Shown in pieces: positions 53,377 to 62,849 of a DNA stretch of 64,000 nt. The stretch comes from Oceanobacillus oncorhynchi. GTDB lineage: Bacteria > Bacillota > Bacilli > Bacillales > Amphibacillaceae. A program made the position numbers and the translations under genes. The DNA is taken from assembly GCF_000821065.1 (NCBI RefSeq), contig NZ_CDGG01000001.1:3224001-3288000 (forward strand), read 5' to 3'. The first letter of the stretch is position 1; each line of letters starts with the position of its first letter. Under the pieces are notes generated by a model. That model worked only from the letters and a program-made list of their open reading frames with translations, ran no database searches and was not told where the DNA came from.

Positions 53377-53541
53377 TCAATGAATATGCGGATAAAAAGG
53401 TTCATATACAGGATCGGTATAATATGGCGGTCTGATTTTAATCGACGGTGTTTTCCAGCTATAGTTCAAATAGTGCATTTCCAGCTTTTCTGCTTTATTT
53501 TCTAATAAGCGTTTGACCTTAGGGTAAAATTCAAATTCCAA
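53377..53541 (-). CDS. Small hypothetical protein, 54 aa, TTG start
   Basis: Below usual length cut-offs. A near-perfect ribosome site AGAAGGAGG lies 7 bases before TTG at 53541. The peptide starts [20 protein letters not shown] (helical) and ends in a Pro/Tyr-rich tail ([17 protein letters not shown]). Such Tyr/Pro tails are seen in small spore-coat-type proteins, but no family is claimed. Confidence 0.6.
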   Translation of the reverse strand: MEFEFYPKVKRLLENKAEKLEMHYLNYSWKTPSIKIRPPYYTDPVYEPFYPHIH

Positions 53542-53685
53542 CTTACTGCCTCCTTCTGTAAAATTCTATGTTGTTTTACGGGGCGTGTTTTACATATGCA
53601 TGGGAAACGAAAGGGCCTAAATGCCGTATTGCTTCACATATGCAGCCGCCTAATCATAGCCTATGAAAAGGAGGGAGAGATCGTT

Positions 53686-54684
53686 ATGAAAAACAAAAAT
53701 AATGACCGGGATCTATCCTTATCAGAGGAAGCGCTAAAACAAATTCGGGCATACCAGCAATGGTTTGAAGAAAATAAAATAGAAGATCCTTATCCGTATT
53801 ACCCGATATACGGTAAAATTACGCAATACGAAGAGGTGCCTCTTACACAACCGGAGCAAAGACAGTTGGTTCAGCCGGGCGTTGAAAAATTAATGGTGCC
53901 CAAACCGATTATTGAGAATCCCAATTATAAGGGCAGTGGGAAATTAAAAGGAAAGGTTGCGCTGATAACAGGTGGAGACAGCGGGATGGGCGCAGCGGCA
54001 GCAATTGCTTTTGCGAAAGAAGGCGCTGACGTTGCCATTGCCTATTTAAATGAGCACGAGGATGCTAACCGGACCAAAAGAAGGATCGAGGAGCTTGACC
54101 AGAAATGCTTATTATTACCAGGAGATTTACGTGAAAAAAAGCAGTGTGAACATATTGTTATGGAAACGATAAATCATTTTAATAAATTGGATGTACTATG
54201 TAACCATGTCGGGATTCAATTTCAGCAAAATGATGTGACTGAAATTACCGATGAACAATTTGATCAAACCTTCAAATTGAATATTTACTCGCATTTTTAC
54301 ACTACGAGAGCAGCACTGCCTCATTTAAAAGCGGGCAGCTCCATTATCGGAACGTCCTCTGTAGTTACTTATGCAGGAGAGCCTTTATTAATGGATTATG
54401 CGGCTACCAAAGGAGCTATTGTCGGATGGACACGTTCTTTAGCCAAAAACATTGCTAAACGACAGATTCGCGTCAATGCGATTGCCCCGGGACGAATTTG
54501 GACACCACTAATTCCAGCAAGCTTTTCTGCAGATGAAAATGCCTTGACTGGAGGGAATTTATTTGGCCGGATGGCTCAGCCTTTTGAAGTAGCGCCGACC
54601 TTTGTTTACCTGGCATCAGATGATTCCAGGCATGTCACTGGTCAAGTGCTTCATGTAGACGGGGGAGAATCCACCAATTCCTAA
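53686..54684 (+). CDS. Short-chain dehydrogenase of the YhdF/YhxC type
   Basis: 332 aa. An N-terminal extension of about 85 residues (rich in Pro/Tyr/Gln, typical of this subgroup) precedes the Rossmann domain with TGGDSGMG (about 96). The usual NNAG is CNHVG here. Active-site Tyr-Lys is in DYAATKGA (about 232) and the C-terminal [11 protein letters not shown] is standard. These are general-stress-type oxidoreductases with unknown substrate. ATG at 53686 follows AAGGAGGGAG; the longer frame from 53596 is not supported. Confidence 0.88.
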   Translation: MKNKNNDRDLSLSEEALKQIRAYQQWFEENKIEDPYPYYPIYGKITQYEEVPLTQPEQRQLVQPGVEKLMVPKPIIENPNYKGSGKLKGKVALITGGDSGMGAAAAIAFAKEGADVAIAYLNEHEDANRTKRRIEELDQKCLLLPGDLREKKQCEHIVMETINHFNKLDVLCNHVGIQFQQNDVTEITDEQFDQTFKLNIYSHFYTTRAALPHLKAGSSIIGTSSVVTYAGEPLLMDYAATKGAIVGWTRSLAKNIAKRQIRVNAIAPGRIWTPLIPASFSADENALTGGNLFGRMAQPFEVAPTFVYLASDDSRHVTGQVLHVDGGESTNS

Positions 54685-54900
54685 GCGTGGTGTATATAGA
54701 AGGAAGATATTAAAAATAAATTTAAAGGATATTGCGGTTTCGGATAATTTTTTCTTGAAAAAATGGAAAAACATAATCAAATTCCAAGTTCTTTAAAACG
54801 GTCAAGGTCCTGTAATCTCCAAGGTCTATGAACAATCACTTCAAATTAATGGGAGACATGAAATCTGTTTAGTTAAGAGCTCAAATAAGCTTACTTTCTA

Positions 54901-54940
54901 ATTCATGAAGCCATCAAACCTTAAATGAGGCTTCATGAAT
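54901..54940. terminator. Hairpin between convergent SDR and small lipoprotein genes
   Basis: Perfect 12-bp stem ATTCATGAAGCC / GGCTTCATGAAT with a 16-base loop. T-runs are weak. Confidence 0.6.
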
Positions 54941-54945
54941 ATTCA

Positions 54946-55098
54946 TTATTGATTTCCTTTACCGCCCCAATCGTCCCGCTGAGGATGTTCAAATGGTTTG
55001 TCTTGCTGCTGCTCATCTTGCGAAGTACCGCATCCAAACAACATTCCCGCAGAAAGGATGCAAGTAATCATACATATAGTCAGTTTTTTGAATTTCAT
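54946..55098 (-). CDS. Small lipoprotein, 50 aa
   Basis: MKFKKLTICMITCILSAGML then FGCG is a signal peptide with lipobox LFGC (Cys23). The 27-residue mature part is hydrophilic (SQDEQQQDKPFEHPQRDD) and ends WGGKGNQ. AGGTGATA precedes the ATG at 55098. Too short for ordinary gene finders. Function unknown; small lipoproteins like this occur in spore and sporangium envelopes. Confidence 0.75.
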   Translation of the reverse strand: MKFKKLTICMITCILSAGMLFGCGTSQDEQQQDKPFEHPQRDDWGGKGNQ

Positions 55099-55319
55099 TG
55101 CTATCACCTCACTTCAATGATAGGTATCCCATTTTAATGATTTCCTTTTTCTCTAATCTTATGCTTATAAAAATATCATGGAAAATAGAATGCAGTTTCG
55201 TTTTATGATTTTCGTCCAGCCCTTTGTGTACAAAAAACGATATTTTAATGAATGTGTACAATCTAACCGATTAAAAAGAACATAAATTATTTTATATCTA
55301 AATGAAAGGAGTGTTATTT
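55099..55319. other. Intergenic region, AT-rich, no gene
   Basis: About 220 bases leading into the possible structured RNA. No promoter boxes of good quality were found. Confidence 0.4.
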
Positions 55320-55700
55320 ATAACATGAAACAGACGTTGTTCTGAAAAAGTCCATTCCGCTTCCTATTAAGTAAGGGGAGAGGCTTAAAGAATGTTGCTC
55401 TGATATATAGCAATAACGACTCTAAATACTGGGACAAACACTCTGGTATAACTGCTGCATAAGAGGGGATACAGTCTAACCATGGCAAGTAAAGTTACAG
55501 CAGAATGGGGAATCATTCAATCTTCGGAATACGTCGAGATTTCATGCGTAGACGCACAAATAGCAAATTCCTTGCAAAGCAGTACCCAAATGGTGAGGAC
55601 AGCCCGTCTGGGTGGTGACGCTAAAAGGAATAAATGAGGAGGGATATCAGCTGTAAGCAAGGAGCAGTTGATTTCTCAATTATGTTGTGGGTTTTCTAAT
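55320..55700 (+). ncRNA. Possible structured noncoding RNA
   Basis: About 380 bases upstream of the DUF2642 genes are clearly richer in G and C than the flanks, have no open frame, and contain many short stems: TTGCT/AGCAA (55395-55413), GACT/AGTC (55418 and 55473), TGCG-TAGA-CGCA (55544-55555) and ACCC/GGGT (55584-55613). GATACAGTCTAA near 55468 and CGACTCTAAAT near 55417 recall the R and S elements that form P7 of group I introns, but no exon is evident. Strand and ends are guesses. Confidence 0.35.
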
Positions 55701-55747
55701 TACTGAAAAGACGCCCCCAAAAACATCATGGAAAGGAATGAACAAGC

Positions 55748-56149
55748 TTGGCTAATTTAACAGAACGGCAAAGAAGGTTAGTAAATTTGTTAAACCAGTT
55801 ATCACAAAATTTAGTTACGGCCAATAGCGCCAATGATAGCAATAATGACAGCACACTAAGTAATAACTTTTCCCTGAATTTACCAGGGTTTAGTCTCGAT
55901 TCTAATAATAATCTAAATTTGGGTTTTGGTAACTGGGGAGGAGGAAAACCGACACCGCCCAGCACGCCGACGAACATTAGAGAAGTCCTGCTAGGCTTAG
56001 TAAACGAACAAGTGCAGGTCACTACTCCTTTTGACACAATCTCTGGAACGCTGCTTTCCGTTCAGGATGATTATGTTGTAATTATTGAAGCTTCTGGTGC
56101 ACAGGCGCTGGTCCGAATTGAAAAAATTGAATTTGTCAGTAATTCGTAA
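55748..56149 (+). CDS. DUF2642-domain protein with Asn/Ser-rich N-terminus
   Basis: 133 aa. A helical N-terminal part (ERQRRLVNLLNQLSQNLV), a low-complexity Asn/Ser/Leu linker (about 28-75, ending GFGNWGGGKPTPP) and a C-terminal DUF2642/LSm-like beta domain (LLGLVNEQVQVTTPFDTISG ... ALVRIEKIEFV). TTG at 55748 is preceded by AAAGGAATG. DUF2642 proteins are found in endospore formers and some are spore surface proteins; that role is an inference. Followed 13 bases later by a single-domain relative. Confidence 0.75.
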   Translation: MANLTERQRRLVNLLNQLSQNLVTANSANDSNNDSTLSNNFSLNLPGFSLDSNNNLNLGFGNWGGGKPTPPSTPTNIREVLLGLVNEQVQVTTPFDTISGTLLSVQDDYVVIIEASGAQALVRIEKIEFVSNS

Positions 56150-56162
56150 AGGAGGAGTTTAA

Positions 56163-56375
56163 ATGTTTCAAGCGACGTTTGCTGCTGAATTGGCAAATCG
56201 AATTGGATCAAGGGTCGAAGTAGCTACGGATAATAATTTGATCGAAGGTATTCTTTCCACAGTTACTGCAGATTTAGCCCTGGTTATCGATGTGACAAGC
56301 GGTTATGGAGATAATGTCAAAATATATATTTCAGTAGATGCAATCAACTTCGCCCGTTTTCCTTTAGCGGCGTAG
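56163..56375 (+). CDS. Small DUF2642-domain protein
   Basis: 70 aa, just the domain: ELANRIGSRVEVATDNNLIEG, then LALVIDVTSGYG and VKIYISVDAINFARFPL. It resembles the C-terminal half of the preceding protein, so the two are probably paralogues acting together. AAAGGAGGAG precedes the ATG. Same operon as 55748. Confidence 0.78.
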   Translation: MFQATFAAELANRIGSRVEVATDNNLIEGILSTVTADLALVIDVTSGYGDNVKIYISVDAINFARFPLAA

Positions 56376-56387
56376 AAAAGATTATTT

Positions 56388-56432
56388 CATGGAGAATAAT
56401 CCGTGAAACTTTCACTGAATGAAGGTTCGTTA
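56388..56432. repeat. Dispersed intergenic repeat, diverged copy
   Basis: CATGGAGAA ... GAAACTTTCACTGAATGAAG then GTTCGTTAT. Same order of blocks as at 35056-35100 and the ends of 62850-62960. Confidence 0.5.
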
Positions 56433-56470
56433 TATGAGCTTCCCATTTTGGGAGAATAGAGGGATAAAAG

Positions 56471-56500
56471 ATACCCTGGCTTGATAGCCGGGGTATTCTA
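56471..56500 (+). terminator. Terminator after the DUF2642 genes
   Basis: ATACCCTGGC pairs with GCCGGGGTAT (one mismatch, one G-T) around a 6-base loop. Confidence 0.65.
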
Positions 56501-56638
56501 TTCCTTTTAATTATTCTAATGATGCCTCAGAGGCTTATTTTGGCGTTATTTGTGACTAAAAATGATGTCACGCACCATTTCGACCTATACTGTTGTTAAT
56601 ATATTACTTTAATAAAATTGGAATTCGGAGGTTATTTT

Positions 56639-57793
56639 ATGGTCAACCAGCCACACGGCGGGAGGTTAGTCTGCCGTGAGTTAACAGGAAAGAAAAAGGA
56701 GGAAGCAATCAGAAATGCGAAAAGTCTTCCATCCATGACGGTGAATTCCTGGGTGCTATCTGATATAGAGTTGATTGGAACAGGAGGATTTAGTCCGCTG
56801 ATCGGATTTATGGGGCAGGCTGATTATGAAAATGTTGTTGCGCATACGCGTCTTGCAGACGGCACAATCTGGAGTATTCCGATTACATTGCCGGCAACAG
56901 AAGAACAGACTAGCCTTTTTAATATTGGTGAACAAATTGCTCTTAAAGGGAAGGATGGCATCATTTATGGAACCATCACCTTGGAGGAGAAGTATGCTTA
57001 CGATAAAAAGAAGGAAGCGCTCCATATCTATGGAACAACGGATGCAGCACATCCAGGTGTGAAGAAAGTGTATGAAAAAGAAGCAGTTTATCTTGGCGGA
57101 CCGATCACACTGCTTCAGCGTCCGGATCACAGCCAATTTGCAGCGTATTATATGGATCCGTCCGAAACACGGCAAATGTTTGCAGATTTAGGCTGGAAAA
57201 CAATCGTTGGTTTCCAGACACGTAATCCGGTGCACCGGGCTCATGAATATATTCAAAAGATTGCTCTTGAAGCGGTAGACGGGCTGCTGTTGAACCCGCT
57301 TGTCGGCGAAACCAAGTCGGATGATATTCCAGCTGATGTTCGGATGGAAAGCTACGAAGTGATTTTGAAAAATTACTATGTGAAAGACCGTGTACGCCTC
57401 GTTATCTATCCAGCCGCCATGCGTTATGCAGGGCCGAAAGAAGCGATATTGCATGCCATTGTCCGCAAAAATTACGGCTGCACGCACTTCATTGTAGGGC
57501 GTGACCATGCCGGTGTCGGTGATTACTACGGAACGTACGATGCACAACTGCTGATGGCACAATATGAAGAAGAACTCGGTATTCAGATTTTTTCATTTGA
57601 GCATGCGTTTTACTGTAAGGTCTGTGAAAATATGGCATCTGGAAAAACATGCCCGCACGGCAAGGAAAATCATGTTCATTTAAGCGGTACAAAGGTGCGC
57701 GATATGCTCCGTAATGGCAAACGTCCGCCAAAAGAGTTTTCACGTCCTGAGGTTGCCGATGTACTAATTAAAGGAATGGAGCGAAAACAATAA
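56639..57793 (+). CDS. sat: ATP sulfurylase (sulfate adenylyltransferase)
   Basis: 384 aa, the bacterial homo-oligomeric Sat type. Makes APS from sulfate and ATP. Active-site motifs [12 protein letters not shown] (about 190) and [13 protein letters not shown] (about 285) are intact; a cysteine group near the end ([16 protein letters not shown]) is typical of the Bacillus enzyme. ATG at 56639 has GGAGG 8 bases before it. First gene of sat-SLC13-cysC. Confidence 0.95.
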   Translation: MVNQPHGGRLVCRELTGKKKEEAIRNAKSLPSMTVNSWVLSDIELIGTGGFSPLIGFMGQADYENVVAHTRLADGTIWSIPITLPATEEQTSLFNIGEQIALKGKDGIIYGTITLEEKYAYDKKKEALHIYGTTDAAHPGVKKVYEKEAVYLGGPITLLQRPDHSQFAAYYMDPSETRQMFADLGWKTIVGFQTRNPVHRAHEYIQKIALEAVDGLLLNPLVGETKSDDIPADVRMESYEVILKNYYVKDRVRLVIYPAAMRYAGPKEAILHAIVRKNYGCTHFIVGRDHAGVGDYYGTYDAQLLMAQYEEELGIQIFSFEHAFYCKVCENMASGKTCPHGKENHVHLSGTKVRDMLRNGKRPPKEFSRPEVADVLIKGMERKQ

Positions 57794-57848
57794 ATCATGT
57801 TCAAAAATAATCTTTTTGAACATGTATGAAAAGAGGGTCTGATACCCA

Positions 57849-59627
57849 ATGACATTGGAAATGATGTTTGTTCTGATTTTACTTCTGGCCATGTTTGCTG
57901 CACTGGTTTTCGAAGTCGCCCGGCCAGACATGGTTATTTTTTCCGTGCTGGTTATATTGATGCTATCCGGCATATTGACAGCTGAGGAAGCATTGAGCGG
58001 CTTTTCCAATGAAGGAATGCTGACAGTTGCGTTATTATTCATTGTTGCGGGTGTGGTACAGAAAAGCGGTTTGATCCATCAAATGATGGAAAAATGGCTG
58101 CGAAACAGTCGTAGCCCCAGAGATTCAATGATGCGATTTTTTGTGCCGACGTCGGCATTTTCGGCTTTTTTGAATAATACACCGATTGTGGTGACCCTCA
58201 CCCCCATTATTAAAAAATGGTGTGAAGACCGCGGAATCGCTCCATCAAAGTTTTTGATCCCATTGTCATATGCTACCATTCTGGGCGGGATGATAACGCT
58301 AATGGGAACGTCTACCAATCTTGTTATTCATGGTTTGCTGCTGGATTTTGGGCTCGAGGGGTTTTCGTTATTCACTTTAGCTGCCGTTGGTATTCCAGTC
58401 ACGCTGGTCGGGCTCATTTATTTATTTACAATCGGATATAAATTGCTGCCGGATAACAAAGGCTTCAGCCAGAGACTGAAGGAAGAACCGAAGGAATATA
58501 TTGCGGAAATGAAAGTAACAGAAGCTTTCGGGAAGCCTGGCAAGCGTGTAGAGCAAGTCGGCCTGCGAGATTTAAAAGGACTTTATCTGATTGAGATTAT
58601 CCGCGGGAAGGAACGGATTTCACCGGTCAGATCCACAACGGTTATTCAAGTAGGGGACCGCTTGATTTTTACCGGCTTGATTTCCACCATTGCCGACCTG
58701 CAAAAGATAAAAGGGTTGGAGCTGGAAACAGGGACGAATATTGATCTGGATGATTTGAAGGATGGAAAAATCAATTTAGTGGATGCTGTGGTTTCCGACC
58801 AGTCATCCCTATTATCCAAGTCCATTAAACAGTCCCAGTTTCGTTCACGGTATGATGCTGGGGTCATTGCAGTACACCGGAATAATGAACGGATTAAGAG
58901 CAAAATTGGGGATATCGTTTTGAAGCCCGGAGATTCCTTATTGCTTTTGACCGGAACAGATTTTGTTGAGAAATACCAGCGGTCGAATGATTTTTTTGTT
59001 GTATCTTCATTGGATACCCCCGCAGTCCTGAAACAGAGTGCAAAAAAAAGCTGGTTTTCCATTCTCATGCTGCTCGGGATGATTGGGGCAGTTACTCTTG
59101 GATGGCTCAGTATGTTTAAAGCGATGGCATTAGCCGTATTAGTATTTTTGGCTGCGAAAATTATTACACCTCAAGAAGCTAAAAAATATGTTCACTTCAA
59201 TGTTTTATTGCTGATTGCCAGTTCATTCGGGATTGGCGCAGCGATGAGAAAAACAGGACTGGCGGAATGGATCGCAGATGTCTTGTTGGACATTGGTAAG
59301 CCGTTGGGGCTGCTGATTATATTGTTTATGATCTATTTCTTGACGAATTTGTTCACAGAAATGATAAGCAATAGCACAGCGGCTGTTATCATGCTTCCGA
59401 TTGGAATGGAAATGGCACACACACTTCAAGTCGATCCAATGGGAATAGCTGTCCTTATTGCGATAGCCGCTTCGGCAAGTTTTGTTACACCAATCGGTTA
59501 CCAGACAAATCTGATTGTATATGGCCCTGGCGGATATACGTTTACAGATTACGTAAAAGCAGGACTTCCGCTAAGTCTAATCGTCATGGTGACGTCTGTT
59601 TTGATTATTTATCAACAATGGTTTTAG
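57849..59627 (+). CDS. SLC13/DASS-family permease with two TrkA-C domains, probable sulfate transporter
   Basis: 592 aa. About 10-11 helices in two halves flank a soluble region (about 205-390) that contains two RCK_C/TrkA-C domains (one around YLIEIIRGKERISPVRSTT, the other around YDAGVIAVHRNNERIKSK). NNTPIVVTLTPI (about 112) and the second-half SNSTAAVIMLPI and TPIGYQTNLIVYGPGGY are the paired sodium/anion-binding motifs. Position between sat and cysC strongly suggests sulfate. ATG at 57849; upstream AAGAGGG. Confidence 0.85.
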   Translation: MTLEMMFVLILLLAMFAALVFEVARPDMVIFSVLVILMLSGILTAEEALSGFSNEGMLTVALLFIVAGVVQKSGLIHQMMEKWLRNSRSPRDSMMRFFVPTSAFSAFLNNTPIVVTLTPIIKKWCEDRGIAPSKFLIPLSYATILGGMITLMGTSTNLVIHGLLLDFGLEGFSLFTLAAVGIPVTLVGLIYLFTIGYKLLPDNKGFSQRLKEEPKEYIAEMKVTEAFGKPGKRVEQVGLRDLKGLYLIEIIRGKERISPVRSTTVIQVGDRLIFTGLISTIADLQKIKGLELETGTNIDLDDLKDGKINLVDAVVSDQSSLLSKSIKQSQFRSRYDAGVIAVHRNNERIKSKIGDIVLKPGDSLLLLTGTDFVEKYQRSNDFFVVSSLDTPAVLKQSAKKSWFSILMLLGMIGAVTLGWLSMFKAMALAVLVFLAAKIITPQEAKKYVHFNVLLLIASSFGIGAAMRKTGLAEWIADVLLDIGKPLGLLIILFMIYFLTNLFTEMISNSTAAVIMLPIGMEMAHTLQVDPMGIAVLIAIAASASFVTPIGYQTNLIVYGPGGYTFTDYVKAGLPLSLIVMVTSVLIIYQQWF

Positions 59628-59639
59628 GAGGAATTGTTT

Positions 59640-60248
59640 ATGCCCGAATCAGAAAATATAAAATGGCATTATTCGAAAGTAACAAAAGAACATCGGAGGC
59701 GTTTGAATAACCATAAGAGTGCTGTAATATGGTTCACCGGGCTATCAGGTTCTGGAAAATCGACTATTTCAGTTGAACTGGAAAAAGAATTGCATCACTT
59801 AGGTGTCCGGACTTATCGTTTGGACGGAGATAATATCCGCCATGGATTGAATAAAGACCTTGGCTTTGGACCGGAAGAACGTAAAGAAAATATCCGCCGG
59901 ATTGGGGAAGTATCCAAGCTGATGGCAGATGCCGGATTGGTTGTATTGACAGCATTCATCTCACCGTATCGTGCAGATCGTGATGATGTACGTAACCTGA
60001 TGGAACATGGGGAATTTATTGAGGTATTTGTAGATGCAAGTATCGAAACATGTGAATTGCGTGATCCCAAAGGGCTTTATAAAAAAGTACGTGCTGGTAA
60101 GCTTACAGGGTTTACTGGAATCGATGCACCTTATGAAGCTCCGGTGAAGCCGGAAATTACAGTGAGTACGGATGTAGAGAGTATAGAGAAATCGGTACAG
60201 ACAATCATTTCTTATTTGAGAATGAAAGGATACCTCATCAGTGATTAA
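59640..60248 (+). CDS. cysC: APS kinase
   Basis: 202 aa. Phosphorylates APS to PAPS. Walker [10 protein letters not shown] at residues 34-42, [15 protein letters not shown] (about 62) and [10 protein letters not shown] (about 108) are conserved, as is [11 protein letters not shown] with [14 protein letters not shown] at 59640 follows AGGAGG. Twelve bases after the permease stop, so co-transcribed. In this operon no PAPS reductase follows, which leaves PAPS available for sulfotransferases. Confidence 0.94.
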   Translation: MPESENIKWHYSKVTKEHRRRLNNHKSAVIWFTGLSGSGKSTISVELEKELHHLGVRTYRLDGDNIRHGLNKDLGFGPEERKENIRRIGEVSKLMADAGLVVLTAFISPYRADRDDVRNLMEHGEFIEVFVDASIETCELRDPKGLYKKVRAGKLTGFTGIDAPYEAPVKPEITVSTDVESIEKSVQTIISYLRMKGYLISD

Positions 60249-60676
60249 TATAAACGGAGGACTGCGCTGGATATATCACTGGAAATCAACGGTCTTCTAA
60301 ACAATTTAATAGTCTTGTTAATCTAGCTGATTAGCCTCGCTAATCTTCCAGCATTTTTAATAGGATGGTTCGTCATATGCAAAATGGTCAGCATCTAATG
60401 AAAGGCTCTAACTATACGGACAGCAAATTTGGACCCGCAGCAGCTGCCTCTTTTATCTTTATTTAAACGTCTATCATGTACAGTCTACCAGTTTTTTCAT
60501 AAATTGATTTAGAACCTATTTGAATGTAATGATGCCAGTAACTAAGCAGGGAATAAACGAACGTTGAAACCTGTTTGAGGGAAATTCCTGTCATCCAAGT
60601 CATCAGTGGTGTTCTAATGTATCTATTATACTGATGATAAAAACAATAGGCATTATTCCTGGAGGAGTGTTTAAAT
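60249..60676. other. Intergenic region between cysC and the dehydratase gene
   Basis: About 430 bases with no gene. A possible -10 (TATTATACT) near 60624 precedes the next gene by about 50 bases, but its -35 is weak. GGAGGAG at the right end is the ribosome site of the next gene. Confidence 0.45.
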
Positions 60677-61669
60677 GTGTTTCAAAATACAACGATATTG
60701 ATTACCGGAGGAACCGGTTCCTGGGGACATGAACTTGTCAAAAAGCTGCTTTCATTTCAACCGAAGGAAATAAGGATTTTTTCACGTAATGAATTTGCTC
60801 AGGTAAAAATGAAAAGAGAATTCCTGGATAATCCTTGCTTAAAATTTGTGATTGGAGATGTAAGAGATTTTGAAGCGGTAAATGAAGCAGCAAAAAATGT
60901 GGACTATCTATTCCATCTTTCCGCACTGAAGCATGTACCCATATGTGAAGAACAGCCTTTAGAAGCGTTAAAAACCAATGTAAACGGAACGGAGAATATC
61001 ATCAAAGCAAGTTTAAACCAAAAAGTGAAGAAAGTCATTGACGTTTCCACAGATAAAGCAGTGGAACCAGTCAACTTTTATGGACTGACAAAAGCAATCG
61101 GAGAAAAATTAATCATTCAGGCTGACCAATTAAGCGATCATACGCGCTTTGTCTGCATCCGCGGAGGCAATGTTATTGGGACAAATGGCAGTGCGATTCC
61201 GTTTTTTAAAGAACAGATTGTCAAGCATCACACCGTGCCGCTTACATCCAGAGAAATGACGCGTTTTTTCCTGACGGTTTCGCAAGCCATTGATTTACTG
61301 ATATATGCTTCCGAAAAAGCCGTTGGCGGGGAAATATTTGTTATGAAAATGAAAGCATGTGAGATTGTCGATTTAATTGGTGTTCTAGAAAAACACTTTG
61401 CTGAAAAAGCAATTCATATGAAGGAAATTGGCATTCGTCCAGGTGAGAAAATCCATGAAGTATTAGTGTCAAATTCGGAATCCCGGAACGCTTATAAATA
61501 TGATGAAAATTACTATGTTATTTTGCCAGACAATGCTTCCGAAGAGGTGAAGAAAAGGTATGCCGGCTTACCAAAGGCAGGCTTCACCCGATACCAATCG
61601 GATGATGAATTAATGTCATTCAGTGAAATTGAACAAATTCTTATCAAGGCAAATGTTATTACAGTGTAA
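60677..61669 (+). CDS. Nucleotide-sugar 4,6-dehydratase/epimerase (CapE/PseB/FlaA1-like)
   Basis: 330 aa extended SDR. NAD motif ITGGTGSWGHELVKK (about 8), ALKHVPICEEQPLEALKTNVNGT (read in parts, about 85), catalytic STDKAVEP (about 125) and YGLTKAIGEK (Tyr-Lys, about 136). It acts on a UDP-N-acetylhexosamine such as UDP-GlcNAc to start an amino-deoxysugar such as FucNAc. GTG start at 60677 after GGAGGAG. A CapF-like end at 63706 supports a FucNAc-type route. Confidence 0.85.
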   Translation: MFQNTTILITGGTGSWGHELVKKLLSFQPKEIRIFSRNEFAQVKMKREFLDNPCLKFVIGDVRDFEAVNEAAKNVDYLFHLSALKHVPICEEQPLEALKTNVNGTENIIKASLNQKVKKVIDVSTDKAVEPVNFYGLTKAIGEKLIIQADQLSDHTRFVCIRGGNVIGTNGSAIPFFKEQIVKHHTVPLTSREMTRFFLTVSQAIDLLIYASEKAVGGEIFVMKMKACEIVDLIGVLEKHFAEKAIHMKEIGIRPGEKIHEVLVSNSESRNAYKYDENYYVILPDNASEEVKKRYAGLPKAGFTRYQSDDELMSFSEIEQILIKANVITV

Positions 61670-61775
61670 GTTCTTTATTAATGCAACAATCTGGAAAGAG
61701 GTACAAAAGGAATGGAACATATTCAAAAACACTAATTTTAGGGATGGATCTGGGACAGCCCCCAGAAAAAATGAA

Positions 61776-61817
61776 AAATAGTGAGCTCTCCTGTAAAGGC
61801 AGACTCACTATTTTTTT
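61776..61817. terminator. Bidirectional terminator between convergent genes
   Basis: AAATAGTGAG / CTCACTATTT 10-bp stem with A-run before and seven T after. Confidence 0.82.
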
Positions 61818-61851
61818 GATGGGTTTTTAAAATAAAAGCTAACGTAAGGCC

Positions 61852-62778
61852 TTATAATATGCTCGTTATCTGGCGGGTTAATTGCTCTGCCCGATGAGCG
61901 GTTGAATGATGATTATGAACAAAGCGCCAGCCAGCTTCGGTTATTTGTTCCCGTTCTTTCGGATGTTGCAGATAGTATGCCGCTTTTTCCGAAAAGTTTT
62001 CCTCGTTTATATCCACAAAATGCTTTCCCGGTATCAAGCCAATCTCCTCAAGCTCTGGTAAGGTCGGCGCCATTAACAAGGTGCGGCACGCCGGCACCTC
62101 AAAATATTTAAAAGTCACAACCTGACGTACGGAGCCGCAGGCAAAAAACAATTTCGCCTGATTGATGGTCCTGGCATAATTTTCGCCAATTAATGATTGC
62201 TCCGCCTGTTCGCTTGTAAAATCTCGCCATCCCGGGTGAGGACGATGATAAAAATGAGGAATTCCTTGATAATGCTGTAATATCTTTTCTCTCAACGGGT
62301 AGATTTGCGGAAAAGAAACTTCTCCCAGCATCATTAAATCAATTGCTTTTACACTGCCATAGTTTTTAAAGATGGAGGTATTCGCGAATTGTGGGAGAAA
62401 AAACACCTGATGCTGTTTTTGGTGAGGGTAATGCTGGTAAAAATTATGCCGGCATATGACAAAGAATGTCTTGATTTGATTACGCACTATAAATCTTCTT
62501 CTTTGTTCCACAAAACGATGTGCATCATTTACCATCAGACCTGCAGGCGTGTCAATATCAGCTAAGCCGGTAACAACAGGGACAAATGTTTTTCCTACAT
62601 CATTTATAATTAAAATAAAATCCGGTTTGTCAGGGATCCTGCGTAATATTTTATTGATTGGTCCAGATTTTCGATACACCATCAAATTTGTTATTTTTGC
62701 TAATTCCTGCTCCAAAGCAGCATAATTATTATTTGTAAAGCGAGAAGTATCAGCTGCGATCAGTAATAGCTTTAGCAT
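61852..62778 (-). CDS. CgeB-like glycosyltransferase
   Basis: 308 aa GT-B type enzyme. N-terminal half has the CgeB-type pattern (PDFILIINDVG, then a DAHRFVEQRRR loop); the C-terminal half holds the nucleotide-sugar site CGSVRQVVTFKYFEVPACRT (about 215-235) with the acidic residue, and the final HHSTAHRAEQLTRQI helix. Likely adds a sugar to a polysaccharide or glycoprotein. AAGGTGTG precedes ATG at 62778. A terminator lies only 26 bases upstream, between it and the sulfotransferase gene. Confidence 0.8.
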   Translation of the reverse strand: MLKLLLIAADTSRFTNNNYAALEQELAKITNLMVYRKSGPINKILRRIPDKPDFILIINDVGKTFVPVVTGLADIDTPAGLMVNDAHRFVEQRRRFIVRNQIKTFFVICRHNFYQHYPHQKQHQVFFLPQFANTSIFKNYGSVKAIDLMMLGEVSFPQIYPLREKILQHYQGIPHFYHRPHPGWRDFTSEQAEQSLIGENYARTINQAKLFFACGSVRQVVTFKYFEVPACRTLLMAPTLPELEEIGLIPGKHFVDINEENFSEKAAYYLQHPKEREQITEAGWRFVHNHHSTAHRAEQLTRQITSIL

Positions 62779-62803
62779 TGGTTCATCACACCTTCCTAAA
62801 GTA

Positions 62804-62833
62804 AAAACGCCTTCTGTGCTTAGAAGGCGTTTT
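62804..62833 (-). terminator. Terminator or attenuator between sulfotransferase and glycosyltransferase genes
   Basis: Perfect 12-bp stem AAAACGCCTTCT / AGAAGGCGTTTT, 6-base loop, five T on the minus strand. It sits 26 bases before the glycosyltransferase start, leaving no room for a separate promoter after it, so expression of that gene from the upstream operon requires read-through. Confidence 0.8.
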
Positions 62834-62849
62834 GAGCTAGCTTTTTATT

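Noticed and set aside
55320-55700. Firm call of a group I intron
   Set aside because: Only the P7-like strands are suggestive; P3, P4-P6 and exon junctions could not be fitted, and no interrupted gene is seen.
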